Assembly (NCBI GenBank): GCA_013373445.1
Contig: JABXHV010000039.1
Coordinates: 1-47,658 of the forward strand
Direction: 5' to 3'
Length of the DNA stretch: 47,658 nucleotides
Origin: Paracoccaceae bacterium
GTDB taxonomy: Bacteria > Pseudomonadota > Alphaproteobacteria > Rhizobiales > Stappiaceae
The notes below the pieces were generated by a model that worked only from the letters and a program-made list of their open reading frames with translations, was not told the DNA's origin and did no database searches. Below, piece by piece: positions 8,005 to 17,611 of this stretch (the stretch's first letter is position 1; each line of letters starts with the position of its first letter). A program made the position numbers and the translations under genes.

Positions 8005-9551
8005 TTCTTTTTACCCTTGCCAAGACCAGGCAATCCGCCAAGACCGCCCGGCTTTGGTCCACCAAGACCAGGCAGGCCTGGCATCCCACCAGGCAATCCG
8101 CCGGGCAGGCCACCTGGAAGTCCTTTTGGCAATTCCATGCCACCAGGCAATTGTCCGGATTTGGCCATTTCTTCAAGCTGTTTCGGATCAACGTTGGGAA
8201 TGCCGCCCATTCCGCCGCCGAGACCGCCCATCATTTTGCCAAGCATGCCCTTTTTCTTGCCCATCATCTTCATCATGTCCGCCATCTGGCGGTGCATTTT
8301 CAGAAGCTTGTTGACGTCGGCAACTTGAACGCCCGAACCCGCCGCAATGCGTTTCTTGCGGCTAGCCTTCAACAGGTCAGGCTTGCGGCGCTCGGTCTTG
8401 GTCATTGACTGAATAATTGCGACCTGACGCTTGAACATGTTGTCATCGATGTTCGCAGCGTCGATCTGCTTTTTCATCTTTCCAACGCCTGGAAGCATGC
8501 CCATCATGCTGGACATTCCGCCCATTTTTTCCATTTGCTGAAGTTGATCAGCCAGATCTTCCAGGTCAAAGTGACCCTTTTGAAGTTTCTGAGCCATCTT
8601 TGCGGCTTTTTCCGCATCAATGGCTTCTGCAGCCTTTTCAACGAGCGAAACAATATCGCCCATGCCCAGGATACGATCAGCGATCCGCTTGGGATGAAAG
8701 TCTTCCAGCGCGTCTGACTTTTCGCCGGTACCGATCAATTTGACCGGTTTGCCGGTAACGGCCTGCATGGAAAGCGCAGCACCACCACGACCGTCACCGT
8801 CCATACGCGTCAGCGCAATACCGGTGATACCGACACGCTCATCAAAGTTCTGCGCCAGATTGACCGCATCCTGACCCGTCAGGGAATCGGCAACCAGAAG
8901 AATTTCGTGAGGATTGGCGGCTGCCTTGACCTCGGCCATTTCAACCATCAACGGCTCGTCGATGTGTGTACGGCCGGCGGTATCAAGCAAAACAACGTCA
9001 TACCCACCGAGACGCGCAGCAGTCATCGCACGATTGGCGATTTCAACCGGGCCCTGGCCTTCAATGATTGGAAGCGTATCAACGTCGTTCTGTTCGCCCA
9101 GAACCTTAAGCTGCTCTTGCGCGGCCGGACGGCGCGTATCAAGCGATGCCATCAGGACCTTGCGCTTGTCGCGCTGTGTCAAACGACGTGCAATTTTGCC
9201 GGTTGTCGTCGTCTTACCCGAGCCTTGAAGTCCGACCATCATGATCGCAACAGGCGCTGCAGCGTTCAGATCAACACCCTGACTTTCAGAGCCGAGCATC
9301 TCGATCAGCTGGTCATGAACGATCTTGACGACCATTTGCCCAGGTGTGACAGAACGAACGACTTCAGCACCGACAGCCCTGTTTCGTACCTTGTCTGTAA
9401 AGGAGCGAACAACCGGCAGGGCAACGTCGGCTTCAATCAGCGCGCGGCGGATTTCGCGCAGCGCTTCATTGACGTCATTCTCGGACAAGGCACCGCGGCC
9501 GGTTAACTTGTCAAATATGCCACTCAGTCGGTCTGACAGGCTTTCGAACAT
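8001..9551 (-). CDS. ffh: Signal recognition particle GTPase Ffh
   Basis: Ffh binds 4.5S RNA and signal sequences of nascent inner-membrane proteins and delivers ribosomes to FtsY. The NG domain shows the P-loop GLQGSGKTTTTGK (107-119), DTRRPAA and DTAGR motifs, and TRMDGDGRGGAAL. The methionine-rich M domain carries many KMAQKLQKG, MEKMGGMSSMMGM and MMKMMGKKKGM segments. The last 60 residues are a repetitive Gly-Leu-Pro tail. The start at 9551 (MFESLSDRLS) is the family start with an AGGAC ribosome site; a 19-residue upstream extension is unlikely. It is the first gene of the ffh-chorismate mutase-rpsP-rimM operon. Confidence 0.96.
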   Translation of the reverse strand: MFESLSDRLSGIFDKLTGRGALSENDVNEALREIRRALIEADVALPVVRSFTDKVRNRAVGAEVVRSVTPGQMVVKIVHDQLIEMLGSESQGVDLNAAAPVAIMMVGLQGSGKTTTTGKIARRLTQRDKRKVLMASLDTRRPAAQEQLKVLGEQNDVDTLPIIEGQGPVEIANRAMTAARLGGYDVVLLDTAGRTHIDEPLMVEMAEVKAAANPHEILLVADSLTGQDAVNLAQNFDERVGITGIALTRMDGDGRGGAALSMQAVTGKPVKLIGTGEKSDALEDFHPKRIADRILGMGDIVSLVEKAAEAIDAEKAAKMAQKLQKGHFDLEDLADQLQQMEKMGGMSSMMGMLPGVGKMKKQIDAANIDDNMFKRQVAIIQSMTKTERRKPDLLKASRKKRIAAGSGVQVADVNKLLKMHRQMADMMKMMGKKKGMLGKMMGGLGGGMGGIPNVDPKQLEEMAKSGQLPGGMELPKGLPGGLPGGLPGGMPGLPGLGGPKPGGLGGLPGLGKGKKK

Positions 9552-9961
9552 AAACAGTCCTAACTTCTTACGTTTCGGGAGAACTCTCCCATCCAATTGA
9601 GAGTCCACAAACGGTTTTCAAGAGTGCAATCGGATCTGGATCCCATTGCACAAAGCAAAAACGCACCCGAGGGCGCATCGCGCTGTCGGGTGTTGACCTC
9701 CGGGATCTCTTTATACCTTTTCGGGTCCTGGTCGGCGTATCGATTTGTAGTCACTCAAAAGGAGTTGGCGCTTAATGACTCAAGACGGACGAAGAGTCAA
9801 GGAATACGGCGCGATCTGGGGGCGTTCATGCTTTTTTTGCTCTTAATCCGAAAAAACCTGCAGCCTTTACTCTGATCATAACAAGAGCTAGCTATTCTGT
9901 AATGGCACCAAGGTCGCCCTGCGGAAGTCGCCGGGATTGGGTCGCCCAGGACAAAGACAAG
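9552..9961. other. 410-base intergenic region between divergent ffh and trkH
   Basis: No gene is apparent. It must hold promoters for both directions, but I could not assign -35/-10 pairs with confidence. A perfect dyad GGGAGA-AC-TCTCCC at 9577-9590 lies 26 bases upstream of the ffh start, probably in its 5' untranslated region. An in-frame ATG at 9902 would extend TrkH by 20 residues, but it lacks a ribosome site. Confidence 0.5.
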
Positions 9962-11404
9962 ATGGACTTTCGCGCAGTCGCACTGCCAATCGGACGACTT
10001 CTGATCTTGATTGCTGGATTTCTGATCATTCCGGCAGCCGCAGATGTATTCGCCGGCAATCCCGACTGGCGCGTGTTTTTGCTGTCGTCTTTGATTGTCG
10101 CGATCATCGGGCTTTTGACAAACGCCGCCTTTTCCAGACACGACCTGACCATGAAGCGCCGCGAAGCCTTTGTTTTTGTCAATGTTGCCTGGCTGGTCTT
10201 TTGTCTTGCGAGCGCCATCCCACTCTACGCCAGCGGCCTTAATATCAGTGCAGCCGACGCTTTTTTTGAATCCGCATCCGGCCTCACAACCACCGGCGCC
10301 ACTATATTGACCGGTCTCGACCACATGCCGCCAGGCATTCTGCTTTGGCGATCACTGCTTCAGTGGATCGGCGGAATCGGGATTGTTGTCATTGGTATTT
10401 GGTTCCTGCCGGACCTCAAGGTCGGTGGCAGCCAACTGTTCTCGATGGAGTCTTCAGAAAAGTCAGTGAAGCCCTACGGCCGCATTGAACCGTTTATCGG
10501 TCGGTTACTTTCCCTCTATGGGCTGCTGACCGTCATGTGCCTGCTGCTTTACATGCTGTGCGGCATGACGTTCTTCCAGGCCATCAATCATGCTCTGACC
10601 ACCGTATCAACGGGCGGTTTCTCAACTTCGGACAGCTCCTTTGGTCAGTTCGACGGAACCCTGGTCTATTGGGTGGCCATTATCTTCATGCTGACGTCAA
10701 GCATTCCCTTTCTGTTTTTGCTTCGATTGGCTGAGAACAAAAAGTCTGACGACACACAGCAGATCGTCATGTTGCTGGCGATCGTCGCGGCGGCCAGCAT
10801 GATCATCTTTGTATCCCAGCGCTGGGAACAACATGACACGCCGTTTCACCTCTTCACGCTCAGCATCTTCCATGTTGTGTCAGTCATCACGACAACCGGT
10901 TACGCGACCAGCGACTATCTGCAATGGGGTCACTTTGTTGTCGCGATATTTTTCGTACTGACCTTTTTTGGGGCCTGCAGCGGATCGACGTCCGGCGGCT
11001 TCAAAATGTTTCGGATTTCAATCCTGCTGAGCTACTGCCTTTCCATCCTGCGAAAGCTGGTCAGTCCGCGCCGGGTCGAACCGGCTCGATACAATGGTCA
11101 CCGCGTCAACAATTCGGTTATCGAAGGTGTTCTGGTTTTCGCGGTCCTGTATTCGGGGACCTTCGCGCTCTTCGGGCTTGCCTATACAATGATGGGACTT
11201 GATATCCTGACAGCCTTTAGCGCATCGATCACAGCATTGGCGAACGTAGGTCCCGGTGTTGGCGACATCATCGGTCCATCAGGCACATTTCAGTCACTGC
11301 CAGATCTCGCAAAATGGTTGCTCGCGGCCGAAATGATCCTTGGTAGGCTTGAGATTATTGCAGGTCTTATCATCCTGACGCCAGACTTCTGGCGCGAGAC
11401 TTAA
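9962..11404 (+). CDS. trkH: Trk potassium uptake protein, TrkH/TrkG family
   Basis: TrkH is the channel-like subunit of the Trk potassium uptake system in the inner membrane, normally gated by TrkA. This 480-residue protein has about ten hydrophobic segments and four P-loops carrying the selectivity-filter glycines: SGLTTTGATI, TTVSTGGFST, ITTTGYATSD and ALANVGPGVG. The conserved GSTSGGFKMFR follows the third loop. ATG 9962 is preferred because AGGAC lies about nine bases upstream and the hydrophobic N-terminus begins right after it. No trkA gene lies in the window. The gene ends two bases before the 3' end of the convergent yggS-type gene. Confidence 0.93.
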   Translation: MDFRAVALPIGRLLILIAGFLIIPAAADVFAGNPDWRVFLLSSLIVAIIGLLTNAAFSRHDLTMKRREAFVFVNVAWLVFCLASAIPLYASGLNISAADAFFESASGLTTTGATILTGLDHMPPGILLWRSLLQWIGGIGIVVIGIWFLPDLKVGGSQLFSMESSEKSVKPYGRIEPFIGRLLSLYGLLTVMCLLLYMLCGMTFFQAINHALTTVSTGGFSTSDSSFGQFDGTLVYWVAIIFMLTSSIPFLFLLRLAENKKSDDTQQIVMLLAIVAAASMIIFVSQRWEQHDTPFHLFTLSIFHVVSVITTTGYATSDYLQWGHFVVAIFFVLTFFGACSGSTSGGFKMFRISILLSYCLSILRKLVSPRRVEPARYNGHRVNNSVIEGVLVFAVLYSGTFALFGLAYTMMGLDILTAFSASITALANVGPGVGDIIGPSGTFQSLPDLAKWLLAAEMILGRLEIIAGLIILTPDFWRET

Positions 11405-11406
11405 AC

Positions 11407-12084
11407 TTACGCCGGATAGTCGCGATGCCCGAAAATGGCTGAGCCGACACGTACATGCGTCGCGCCGAAACTGATCGCCGTTTCGTAATCAGACGACATG
11501 CCCATCGAAAGTTTTTCCAAACCGTTTCGCTTTGCGATCTTTTCCAGAAGCGCAAAATGCGGGCCCGGTGCCTCATCAACTGGCGGGATGCACATCAGGC
11601 CAATGATATCGAGGCCGACGTCCTCACGGCAGAAGGAAAGAAAAGCGTCAACTTCAGTTGCTGCGATACCCGCCTTTTGAGGCTCATCGCCCGTATTGAC
11701 CTGAATGAAACACGGAAGCTGACGGTCCTGCTTGTCCATTTCGCTCTTAAGCGCCTTGGCAATCTTCTCCCGATCAATCGTGTGAATGACATCGAAGGTC
11801 GCAACGGCTTCCTTGCTCTTGTTGGACTGCAGCGGTCCGATCAGATGCAATTCGATATCCTGATAGTCTTCGCGCAGAAGCGGCCATTTTGCCATGGCTT
11901 CCTGAACGCGATTTTCGCCAAAAATGCGCTGCCCGGCATCCAGCACCGGACGAATGTCTTCAACCGGAAAGGTCTTTGAAACGGCAACAAGGTCAGCGTC
12001 TGTCTGACCGCGCCCATGTTCCCTCAAGGCTGCAGAGATATCGTCCCGAACCTGGTTCAGTCTGTCGGTCGCCGTTTCGCTCAT
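11407..12084 (-). CDS. YggS family pyridoxal 5'-phosphate homeostasis protein
   Basis: YggS/PLPBP proteins bind pyridoxal phosphate on a single TIM-barrel domain and buffer its level; they have no proven enzymatic activity. The PLP lysine is in LVAVSKTFP (Lys37), followed by FGENRVQEA, HLIGPLQSNK, QVNTGDEPQKAGI, the LSMGMSSDYETAI phosphate-binding segment and VRVGSAIFG near the C-terminus. The 225-residue length is normal. The ATG has a GAGGG ribosome site. It faces leuS across a 213-base divergent gap and converges with trkH. Confidence 0.95.
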   Translation of the reverse strand: MSETATDRLNQVRDDISAALREHGRGQTDADLVAVSKTFPVEDIRPVLDAGQRIFGENRVQEAMAKWPLLREDYQDIELHLIGPLQSNKSKEAVATFDVIHTIDREKIAKALKSEMDKQDRQLPCFIQVNTGDEPQKAGIAATEVDAFLSFCREDVGLDIIGLMCIPPVDEAPGPHFALLEKIAKRNGLEKLSMGMSSDYETAISFGATHVRVGSAIFGHRDYPA

Positions 12085-12260
12085 TTTTAACCCTCAAAGC
12101 CGTATTTAATTCATTGAGATGCCTACCTGATAAGGTCCATTGAGGTTGAATTGCAAGTCAAAGCAAGAACTGACCGAAAATACGGACATTTTGGTCGGAC
12201 TCATGTTGACCCGGCAGGCAATTTCTGGTGACTGTCCGCCTAACCTCTTAAAACAAAGAA

Positions 12261-12277
12261 ACGCCGCTGAGCGGCGT
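12261..12277. repeat. GC-rich hairpin in the leuS leader
   Basis: ACGCCGC-TGA-GCGGCGT forms a perfect 7-base stem with a 3-base loop, 20 bases before the leuS start. On the plus strand it is not followed by a T run. On the minus strand the bases after it (TTCTTTGTTTT) are T-rich, so it could terminate antisense transcription moving from leuS toward the yggS-type gene, or it could shape the leuS messenger leader. Confidence 0.45.
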
Positions 12278-12297
12278 CGGATAAAACGGCAATATTC

Positions 12298-14916
12298 ATG
12301 GCAACGGAACGCTATAACGCTCGAGATGTTGAAGCTCGCTGGCAAAAGGTTTGGAACGAAAAAGACGTCTTTGTCACGGACAATGATGATCCACGCGACA
12401 AGTACTACGTGCTGGAAATGTTTCCATACCCGTCGGGCCGCATCCACATGGGCCATGTTCGCAACTACGCCATGGGCGACGTTGTAGCGCGTTTCAAAAG
12501 AGCCAAGGGTTTCAACGTTCTCCATCCAATGGGTTGGGATGCCTTCGGCATGCCGGCCGAGAACGCGGCCATGCAGAACAATGTCCACCCTAAGGATTGG
12601 ACCTACGAAAACATCGCGTTCATGCGCGATCAGCTGAAAATCATGGGCTTGTCCCTTGATTGGAGCCGAGAATTCGCCACCTGCGATGTTGAGTATTACA
12701 CCCAGCAACAGCGCCTCTTTCTGAAGTTTTTGGAAGCCGGTCTCGTTTACCGCAAAAACGCCAAGGTCAACTGGGATCCGGTCGATATGACCGTTCTGGC
12801 AAATGAGCAGGTGATTGATGGTCGCGGCTGGCGTTCGGGCGCTTTGGTAGAACAGCGCGAACTGACTCAATGGTTCTTCAAAATCACCGATTTTTCCGAA
12901 GACTTGCTGGAATCCCTCGAAACGCTCGATCGCTGGCCTGAGAAGGTCCGCTTGATGCAGAAAAACTGGATCGGCAAATCCGAGGGTCTTCGGGTTCGTT
13001 TCGAATTCAAGCAGGCTGCGCCGACCGGCGACACGGAACTGGAAATTTTCACCACCCGACCGGACACGCTGTTCGGCGCATCCTTCATGGGCCTGTCACC
13101 GGATCACCCGATTTCTGCCAAACTGGCCGAGACAAATCCAGCCATCAAGGCCTTCATTGAAGACTGTCACAAAGTTGGAACATCTGCCGAAGCGATTGAA
13201 ACGGCAGAGAAAAAGGGCGTGGACACCGGCCTTCGTGTTAAGCATCCGCTAGACGAAACCATCGAGCTGCCGGTCTATGTCGCAAACTTTATCCTGATGG
13301 ACTACGGCACCGGCGCAATCTTTGCCTGCCCGGCCCATGACCAGCGCGATCTGGATTTCGCCCGCAAATACGATTTGCCGGTCAAACCAGTGGTCCTGCC
13401 AACAGATGCAGACCCGGCAGCATTTGAAATCGAAAACGAAGCCTTCACCGACGACGGCACAATCTTCAACTCTGGTTTCCTCGATGGCCTGTCAATCAAC
13501 GAGGCAAAGAAAACCGTCAGCGACAAGCTGGAAAACGTTCAGGTCTCCGGCAAGCCGCAGGCCGAGCGCCAGGTAAACTTCCGTCTGCGTGACTGGGGCA
13601 TTTCCCGTCAGCGCTACTGGGGTTGCCCAATTCCGGTTATTCATTGTGACAATTGCGGCGTTGTTCCTGAAAAAGACGAAAACCTGCCTGTTGAGCTGCC
13701 AAACGACATCACATTCGACAAACCGGGCAATCCGCTTGATCGCCACGACAGCTGGCGCAACACCACATGTCCGAAGTGTGGTCAGGCCGCCCGTCGTGAA
13801 ACGGATACGATGGATACCTTCGTAGACAGCTCATGGTATTTCGCACGCTTTACCGAGCCACGGTGCGATCAGCCTACCAACCCGGACGCTGCCAACGGCT
13901 GGCTTCCGGTGGACCAGTATATTGGTGGTATCGAACACGCGATCCTTCACCTGCTCTATTCGCGCTTCTTCACTCGTGCCTTGAAAAAGGTCGGCGCTCT
14001 TGACCTGGAAGAGCCTTTCAAGGGCCTCTTCACCCAGGGCATGGTCACGCATGAGACCTACCGCCTTGGCGAAGGCTCAAACGGCCGTTGGGTTGCCCCA
14101 TCCGAGATCAAGATCGAAGAAATCGATGGAACGCGCCAGGCCAAAATGCTCGACAGCGGCGAACCAGTCACCATTGGTTCCATCGAGAAGATGTCAAAGT
14201 CGAAGAAAAACACTGTCGACCCAACAGACATCATCGAGACATATGGCGCAGATACGGCCCGTTGGTTCGTGCTGTCCGATTCACCGCCCGAGCGGGATGT
14301 TATATGGACCGAGGAAGGTGTTCAGGGTTCCTGGAGATTTGTTCAGCGCGTCTGGCGCCTGATCCAGGAAATCGCCGATCAAACGTCTGCGAATGGCAAT
14401 GTTACCGACTTTGGTGATGAGGCCCTGGAGCTCCGCCGTTCGACCCACAAGACGCTGGCTGCAGTCACCAAGGACCTAGAAACACTTGGATTCAACCGCT
14501 CGGTCGCTCGCATCTATGAATATGTCAATCAGATCAGCAAAGCCCTGAACAAGGGAACCGACGCCGCTGATATGGCATTCGCAATTCGCGAAGCAGCCGA
14601 GTATCTGGTCAAGATGATGGCGCCAATGACCCCGCACCTCGCTGAAGAATGCTGGACACGCCTGGGCCTGACCGGTTTGATTTCAGACGCTGACTGGCCA
14701 GAACTCGATGAAAGCCTGCTGGTTGAAGACACAGTCACCATGCCGGTTCAAATCAACGGCAAACGCCGCGGAGAAATCACTGTTGCACGGGATGCAACAA
14801 AAGAGTCCGTTGAAGCTGCCACATTGGAGCTTGATTTCGTTCAACGAGCGCTGGAAGGTAAGACTCCACGCAAATTGATCGTGGTGCCGCAGAGGATTGT
14901 CAATGTCGTTGCTTGA
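12298..14916 (+). CDS. leuS: Leucyl-tRNA synthetase
   Basis: LeuRS (872 residues, normal length) charges tRNA-Leu. Class I signatures are present: the HIGH-type motif in [10 protein letters not shown] near residue 45 and KMSKSKKN near residue 632. The CP1 editing domain is seen in TTRPDTLFG and [10 protein letters not shown], with the conserved aspartate of the editing site. A zinc-binding insertion with CDNCG and CPKCG pairs is visible near residues 446-500. The gene heads the operon leuS-lptE-holA; lptE begins inside its last codons. Confidence 0.97.
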   Translation: MATERYNARDVEARWQKVWNEKDVFVTDNDDPRDKYYVLEMFPYPSGRIHMGHVRNYAMGDVVARFKRAKGFNVLHPMGWDAFGMPAENAAMQNNVHPKDWTYENIAFMRDQLKIMGLSLDWSREFATCDVEYYTQQQRLFLKFLEAGLVYRKNAKVNWDPVDMTVLANEQVIDGRGWRSGALVEQRELTQWFFKITDFSEDLLESLETLDRWPEKVRLMQKNWIGKSEGLRVRFEFKQAAPTGDTELEIFTTRPDTLFGASFMGLSPDHPISAKLAETNPAIKAFIEDCHKVGTSAEAIETAEKKGVDTGLRVKHPLDETIELPVYVANFILMDYGTGAIFACPAHDQRDLDFARKYDLPVKPVVLPTDADPAAFEIENEAFTDDGTIFNSGFLDGLSINEAKKTVSDKLENVQVSGKPQAERQVNFRLRDWGISRQRYWGCPIPVIHCDNCGVVPEKDENLPVELPNDITFDKPGNPLDRHDSWRNTTCPKCGQAARRETDTMDTFVDSSWYFARFTEPRCDQPTNPDAANGWLPVDQYIGGIEHAILHLLYSRFFTRALKKVGALDLEEPFKGLFTQGMVTHETYRLGEGSNGRWVAPSEIKIEEIDGTRQAKMLDSGEPVTIGSIEKMSKSKKNTVDPTDIIETYGADTARWFVLSDSPPERDVIWTEEGVQGSWRFVQRVWRLIQEIADQTSANGNVTDFGDEALELRRSTHKTLAAVTKDLETLGFNRSVARIYEYVNQISKALNKGTDAADMAFAIREAAEYLVKMMAPMTPHLAEECWTRLGLTGLISDADWPELDESLLVEDTVTMPVQINGKRRGEITVARDATKESVEAATLELDFVQRALEGKTPRKLIVVPQRIVNVVA

Positions 14917-15460
14917 TCTCGTTAAAACCGCTCGCAAAAGCGTTGCTGTCACAGGTCTTACCATTCTTGTCGCTGGCATGGTTGCAGGCTGTCAGGTTCG
15001 GCCGCTCTATGGTCCGACGGCAGGGTCTGCAGCGCTTGGAAACAGCTCGGTTCAAGCCGAGCTTGCGGCGATCGAAGTGGAACCGATTTCAGACAGCGTT
15101 CAGGGCCGCGAGCTTCTCAACGAACTGATCTTCAAGTTCGAACGTGGAACAACATCACCTGAAAAACGCTATTCTCTCAAGGTCTTGATGGATACCAACA
15201 CCACATCTGTTGGTGTTGTTCAGCTCTCTGATGTCCCATCTGCCTATTCCCTGACAATGAATGCAACCTTCGTTCTGACCGATCTGAACACTGAGAAGAC
15301 TGTAACGACCGGTCGCTCTTTTGCGACAGCGTCCTACAATCACTCTGTTCAGCGCTTCTCCAACCTTCGTGCTTCACGCGAAGCCGGAGAGCGCGTTGCC
15401 CGCGCCGTCGCCGAGGACATTCACGTAAGGCTGGCAGGTTTCTTCGCCTCCCATAACTAG
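14903..15460 (+). CDS. lptE: LPS-assembly lipoprotein LptE
   Basis: LptE is the outer-membrane lipoprotein that plugs the LptD translocon for lipopolysaccharide. The protein has a type II signal peptide ending in the lipobox VAGC, with the lipidated Cys30, followed by RPLYGP, a common start of alphaproteobacterial LptE. The remaining 155 residues are an alpha/beta domain. ATG 14903 has an AGAGGA ribosome site six bases upstream and overlaps the end of leuS by 14 bases; an in-frame TTG at 14897 is less likely. The position between leuS and holA is the conserved place for lptE in proteobacteria, which supports the call beyond its weak sequence signature. Confidence 0.88.
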   Translation: MSLLDLVKTARKSVAVTGLTILVAGMVAGCQVRPLYGPTAGSAALGNSSVQAELAAIEVEPISDSVQGRELLNELIFKFERGTTSPEKRYSLKVLMDTNTTSVGVVQLSDVPSAYSLTMNATFVLTDLNTEKTVTTGRSFATASYNHSVQRFSNLRASREAGERVARAVAEDIHVRLAGFFASHN

Positions 15461-15470
15461 GAGCGATGCT

Positions 15471-16514
15471 TTGACCGCGCTCAAAGCCGGCGACATTGAA
15501 CGATTCATTTCAAACCCGCCTGCAAACGGGGCCGCTATTCTCATATACGGCCCGGATACCGGATTGGTATCCGAACGAGCCGCTGAACTTGTCAACAAAG
15601 CATCAGAGGGCAATGAAGATCCGTTCAGCCTGGCGAAGATTGACGCCAGCGAGATAGCCTCTGATCACGACCGGCTTATCGACGAGGCGCTGACAATTCC
15701 TTTGTTTGGTGGCCGCCGCATCATCTGGGTCAAGGATGCTGGCGGAAAAAACCTTACAGCACCGGTTACCGCCCTTCTGAAGGTCAGTGACAACCCGTCC
15801 CTCGTTGTGATTGAAGCAGGTGACCTGAAAAAAGGTACCGGCCTTCGAAAACTCTTCGAACAGGATAAAAAGGCATATGCCGTCCCTTGCTACTCAGACA
15901 CCGGACGTGACATTGACCACTTGATTGATCAGGAAACTCGCGCCGCCAACCTCAGCATCAGCCGCGAGGCACGCGCAGCCCTACATGCCCTTTTGGGTGC
16001 CGATCGAATGGCCAGCCGCGGTGAGCTCAAGAAGCTCTGTCTGTATGCTATGCAGAAAGAACGTATCGATAGTGATGACGTCGAAGCCATTATTGGCGAC
16101 GCCTCAGCGTTCGAGATGTCAGAACTCATTGATTCTGCAGCAGTTGGCGATCTCCAGACGCTGGATCACGGACTTGAAAGGCTCGCAGCCCAGGGCTCGA
16201 ACGCCTCTATTATCGCGGGACAGGCACTGAAGCATTTCCAATGGCTTCACCGGATGCGCGCGGAACTTGACCGCGGAAAAAATGCGCAACAAATCATCGA
16301 TTCACAGCGCCCACCGGTGTTCTTCAAACGCAAGACCACGATAACCCGTCAGCTGATGATCTGGTCCTCAGAGGACCTTGGAAAGGCACTGGACCGCCTG
16401 CAAACCACAACCAAGGTCTCACGACTGAATGCAGGTCTCGGAACACCGGTTCTTTCAGAAACGCTGCTAACCTTGGGCCGTGTTGCAAAAGCACGTGGAA
16501 ATTCGCGTCGCTAA
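15471..16514 (+). CDS. holA: DNA polymerase III subunit delta
   Basis: The delta subunit opens the beta sliding clamp as part of the clamp loader. The protein has 347 residues, as expected, with the N-terminal YGPDTGLVSERA segment (a degenerate P-loop region), FGGRRIIWVKDAG, and a C-terminal collar domain with LLGADRMASRGELKKL and KRKTTITRQL. The start is TTG at 15471, with AGGAG seven bases upstream; the nearby ATG at 15466 hits a stop at once. It is the last gene of leuS-lptE-holA and is followed by a terminator shared with parB. Confidence 0.93.
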   Translation: MTALKAGDIERFISNPPANGAAILIYGPDTGLVSERAAELVNKASEGNEDPFSLAKIDASEIASDHDRLIDEALTIPLFGGRRIIWVKDAGGKNLTAPVTALLKVSDNPSLVVIEAGDLKKGTGLRKLFEQDKKAYAVPCYSDTGRDIDHLIDQETRAANLSISREARAALHALLGADRMASRGELKKLCLYAMQKERIDSDDVEAIIGDASAFEMSELIDSAAVGDLQTLDHGLERLAAQGSNASIIAGQALKHFQWLHRMRAELDRGKNAQQIIDSQRPPVFFKRKTTITRQLMIWSSEDLGKALDRLQTTTKVSRLNAGLGTPVLSETLLTLGRVAKARGNSRR

Positions 16515-16538
16515 CCCACGCTCGCACGGGACAACAAA

Positions 16539-16560
16539 AAAGGGCGATTGCTCGCCCTTT
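16539..16560. terminator. Bidirectional terminator between holA and parB
   Basis: A 9-base stem, 16539-16547 with 16552-16560, encloses a 4-base loop; A and T runs on both flanks give each strand a T-rich 3' side. It lies between two convergent genes. Confidence 0.85.
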
Positions 16561-16587
16561 CAAAAATTATAATTATATTTCAGTATG

Positions 16588-17502
16588 TTAGCCTGTTTCG
16601 ATACCGAGCTTGCGGCAAATTTCGTCGAGCTGCTCCAAAGAGGTGTATTTGATTTTCAAATCACCACTCTCTTTGCCTGGCTTATGACCAACACTAACCT
16701 TGAGACCCAGAAAATCGCTTAGACGCTTTTCAAGCGCCTTTGTATCTGCGTCTTTTTCCTTCTTGACGGTCTCTGGCTTGGCGCCAGACAAAAGGCGCTC
16801 AAGAGCTTCGGGATCTTGCGCCAGTTTTTCCGTCTCGCGCACCGTCAGGTTTTTCTCAACAATGAAATCAGCAAACGCTGCAGGATCTTCAATCGTGATC
16901 AATGCACGTGCATGACCGGCGGTCAAAAGCCCTTCAGAGAGGTAATCTTTCACCGAATTGGGAAGCTTGAGGAGCCGCATGGTATTCGCAACATGACTAC
17001 GGCTTTTGCCAATCACCTTTGCGAGCTCACCCTGACTATAGCTGAATTCAGCCGTCAGCTGTCCATAACCCATTGCTTCTTCGATAGGATTCAGATCCGC
17101 GCGTTGGACGTTTTCAATAATCGCGAGCTCAAGAGCTTCCTGATCAGTGACATCACGAATAACAACCGGGGCCTCATGAAGCCCTGCACGTTGAGCAGCA
17201 CGCCAACGACGCTCACCGGCGATGATTTCAAACCTGTTTGGATTTGATGCCGATGGACGGACCAGGATAGGCTGAACGATGCCTTTGGCCTTCAAGGATT
17301 CAGAAAGGTCCGCCAGATCTTTTTCTGCAAATGTTTTGCGCGGGTTGCGCGGATTAGGCACCAGATGCTCGATCGGAACCTTGCGACTATCACGCTGTAT
17401 GGCAGCGCGCTCAGTTGTTGCCGGCTCCTGAATGGCTGAATCACCAATCAAAGCAGCCAATCCACGTCCCAAGCGTTTGTTTTTATTTGAATCTTCAGCC
17501 AT
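16588..17502 (-). CDS. parB: Chromosome partitioning protein ParB
   Basis: ParB binds parS sites near the origin, spreads as a CTP-dependent clamp and works with ParA in origin segregation. In order: KRLGRGLAALIG at the N-terminus (the ParA-contact region), GIVQPILVRP (74-83), the CTP-binding GERRWRA (97-103), ENVQRADLNPIEEA (130-143), the helix-turn-helix region YSQGELAKVIGKSRSHVANTMRL (155-177) and a C-terminal dimerisation domain. It has 304 residues, typical of Rhizobiales. Five parS sites that it should recognise lie 1.5-6 kb away. It follows parA by 109 bases in one transcription direction. Confidence 0.97.
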   Translation of the reverse strand: MAEDSNKNKRLGRGLAALIGDSAIQEPATTERAAIQRDSRKVPIEHLVPNPRNPRKTFAEKDLADLSESLKAKGIVQPILVRPSASNPNRFEIIAGERRWRAAQRAGLHEAPVVIRDVTDQEALELAIIENVQRADLNPIEEAMGYGQLTAEFSYSQGELAKVIGKSRSHVANTMRLLKLPNSVKDYLSEGLLTAGHARALITIEDPAAFADFIVEKNLTVRETEKLAQDPEALERLLSGAKPETVKKEKDADTKALEKRLSDFLGLKVSVGHKPGKESGDLKIKYTSLEQLDEICRKLGIETG

Positions 17503-17611
17503 ACCCGCACCTAACTAAACTTACCGCCGCTCAATCCACAACAGGACCGATACGATCAGATGCCGGGACAAAGTCCCGGAATCACTTTTTCATTTTGAAA
17601 ACTGTATTGCC

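Noticed and set aside
9693-9717. A TTGACC plus TATACC promoter candidate upstream of trkH
   Set aside because: The spacer is only 13 bases, too short for a sigma-70 promoter.
12106-12870. A 254-codon minus-strand open frame
   Set aside because: It is antisense to the start of leuS and has no family features.
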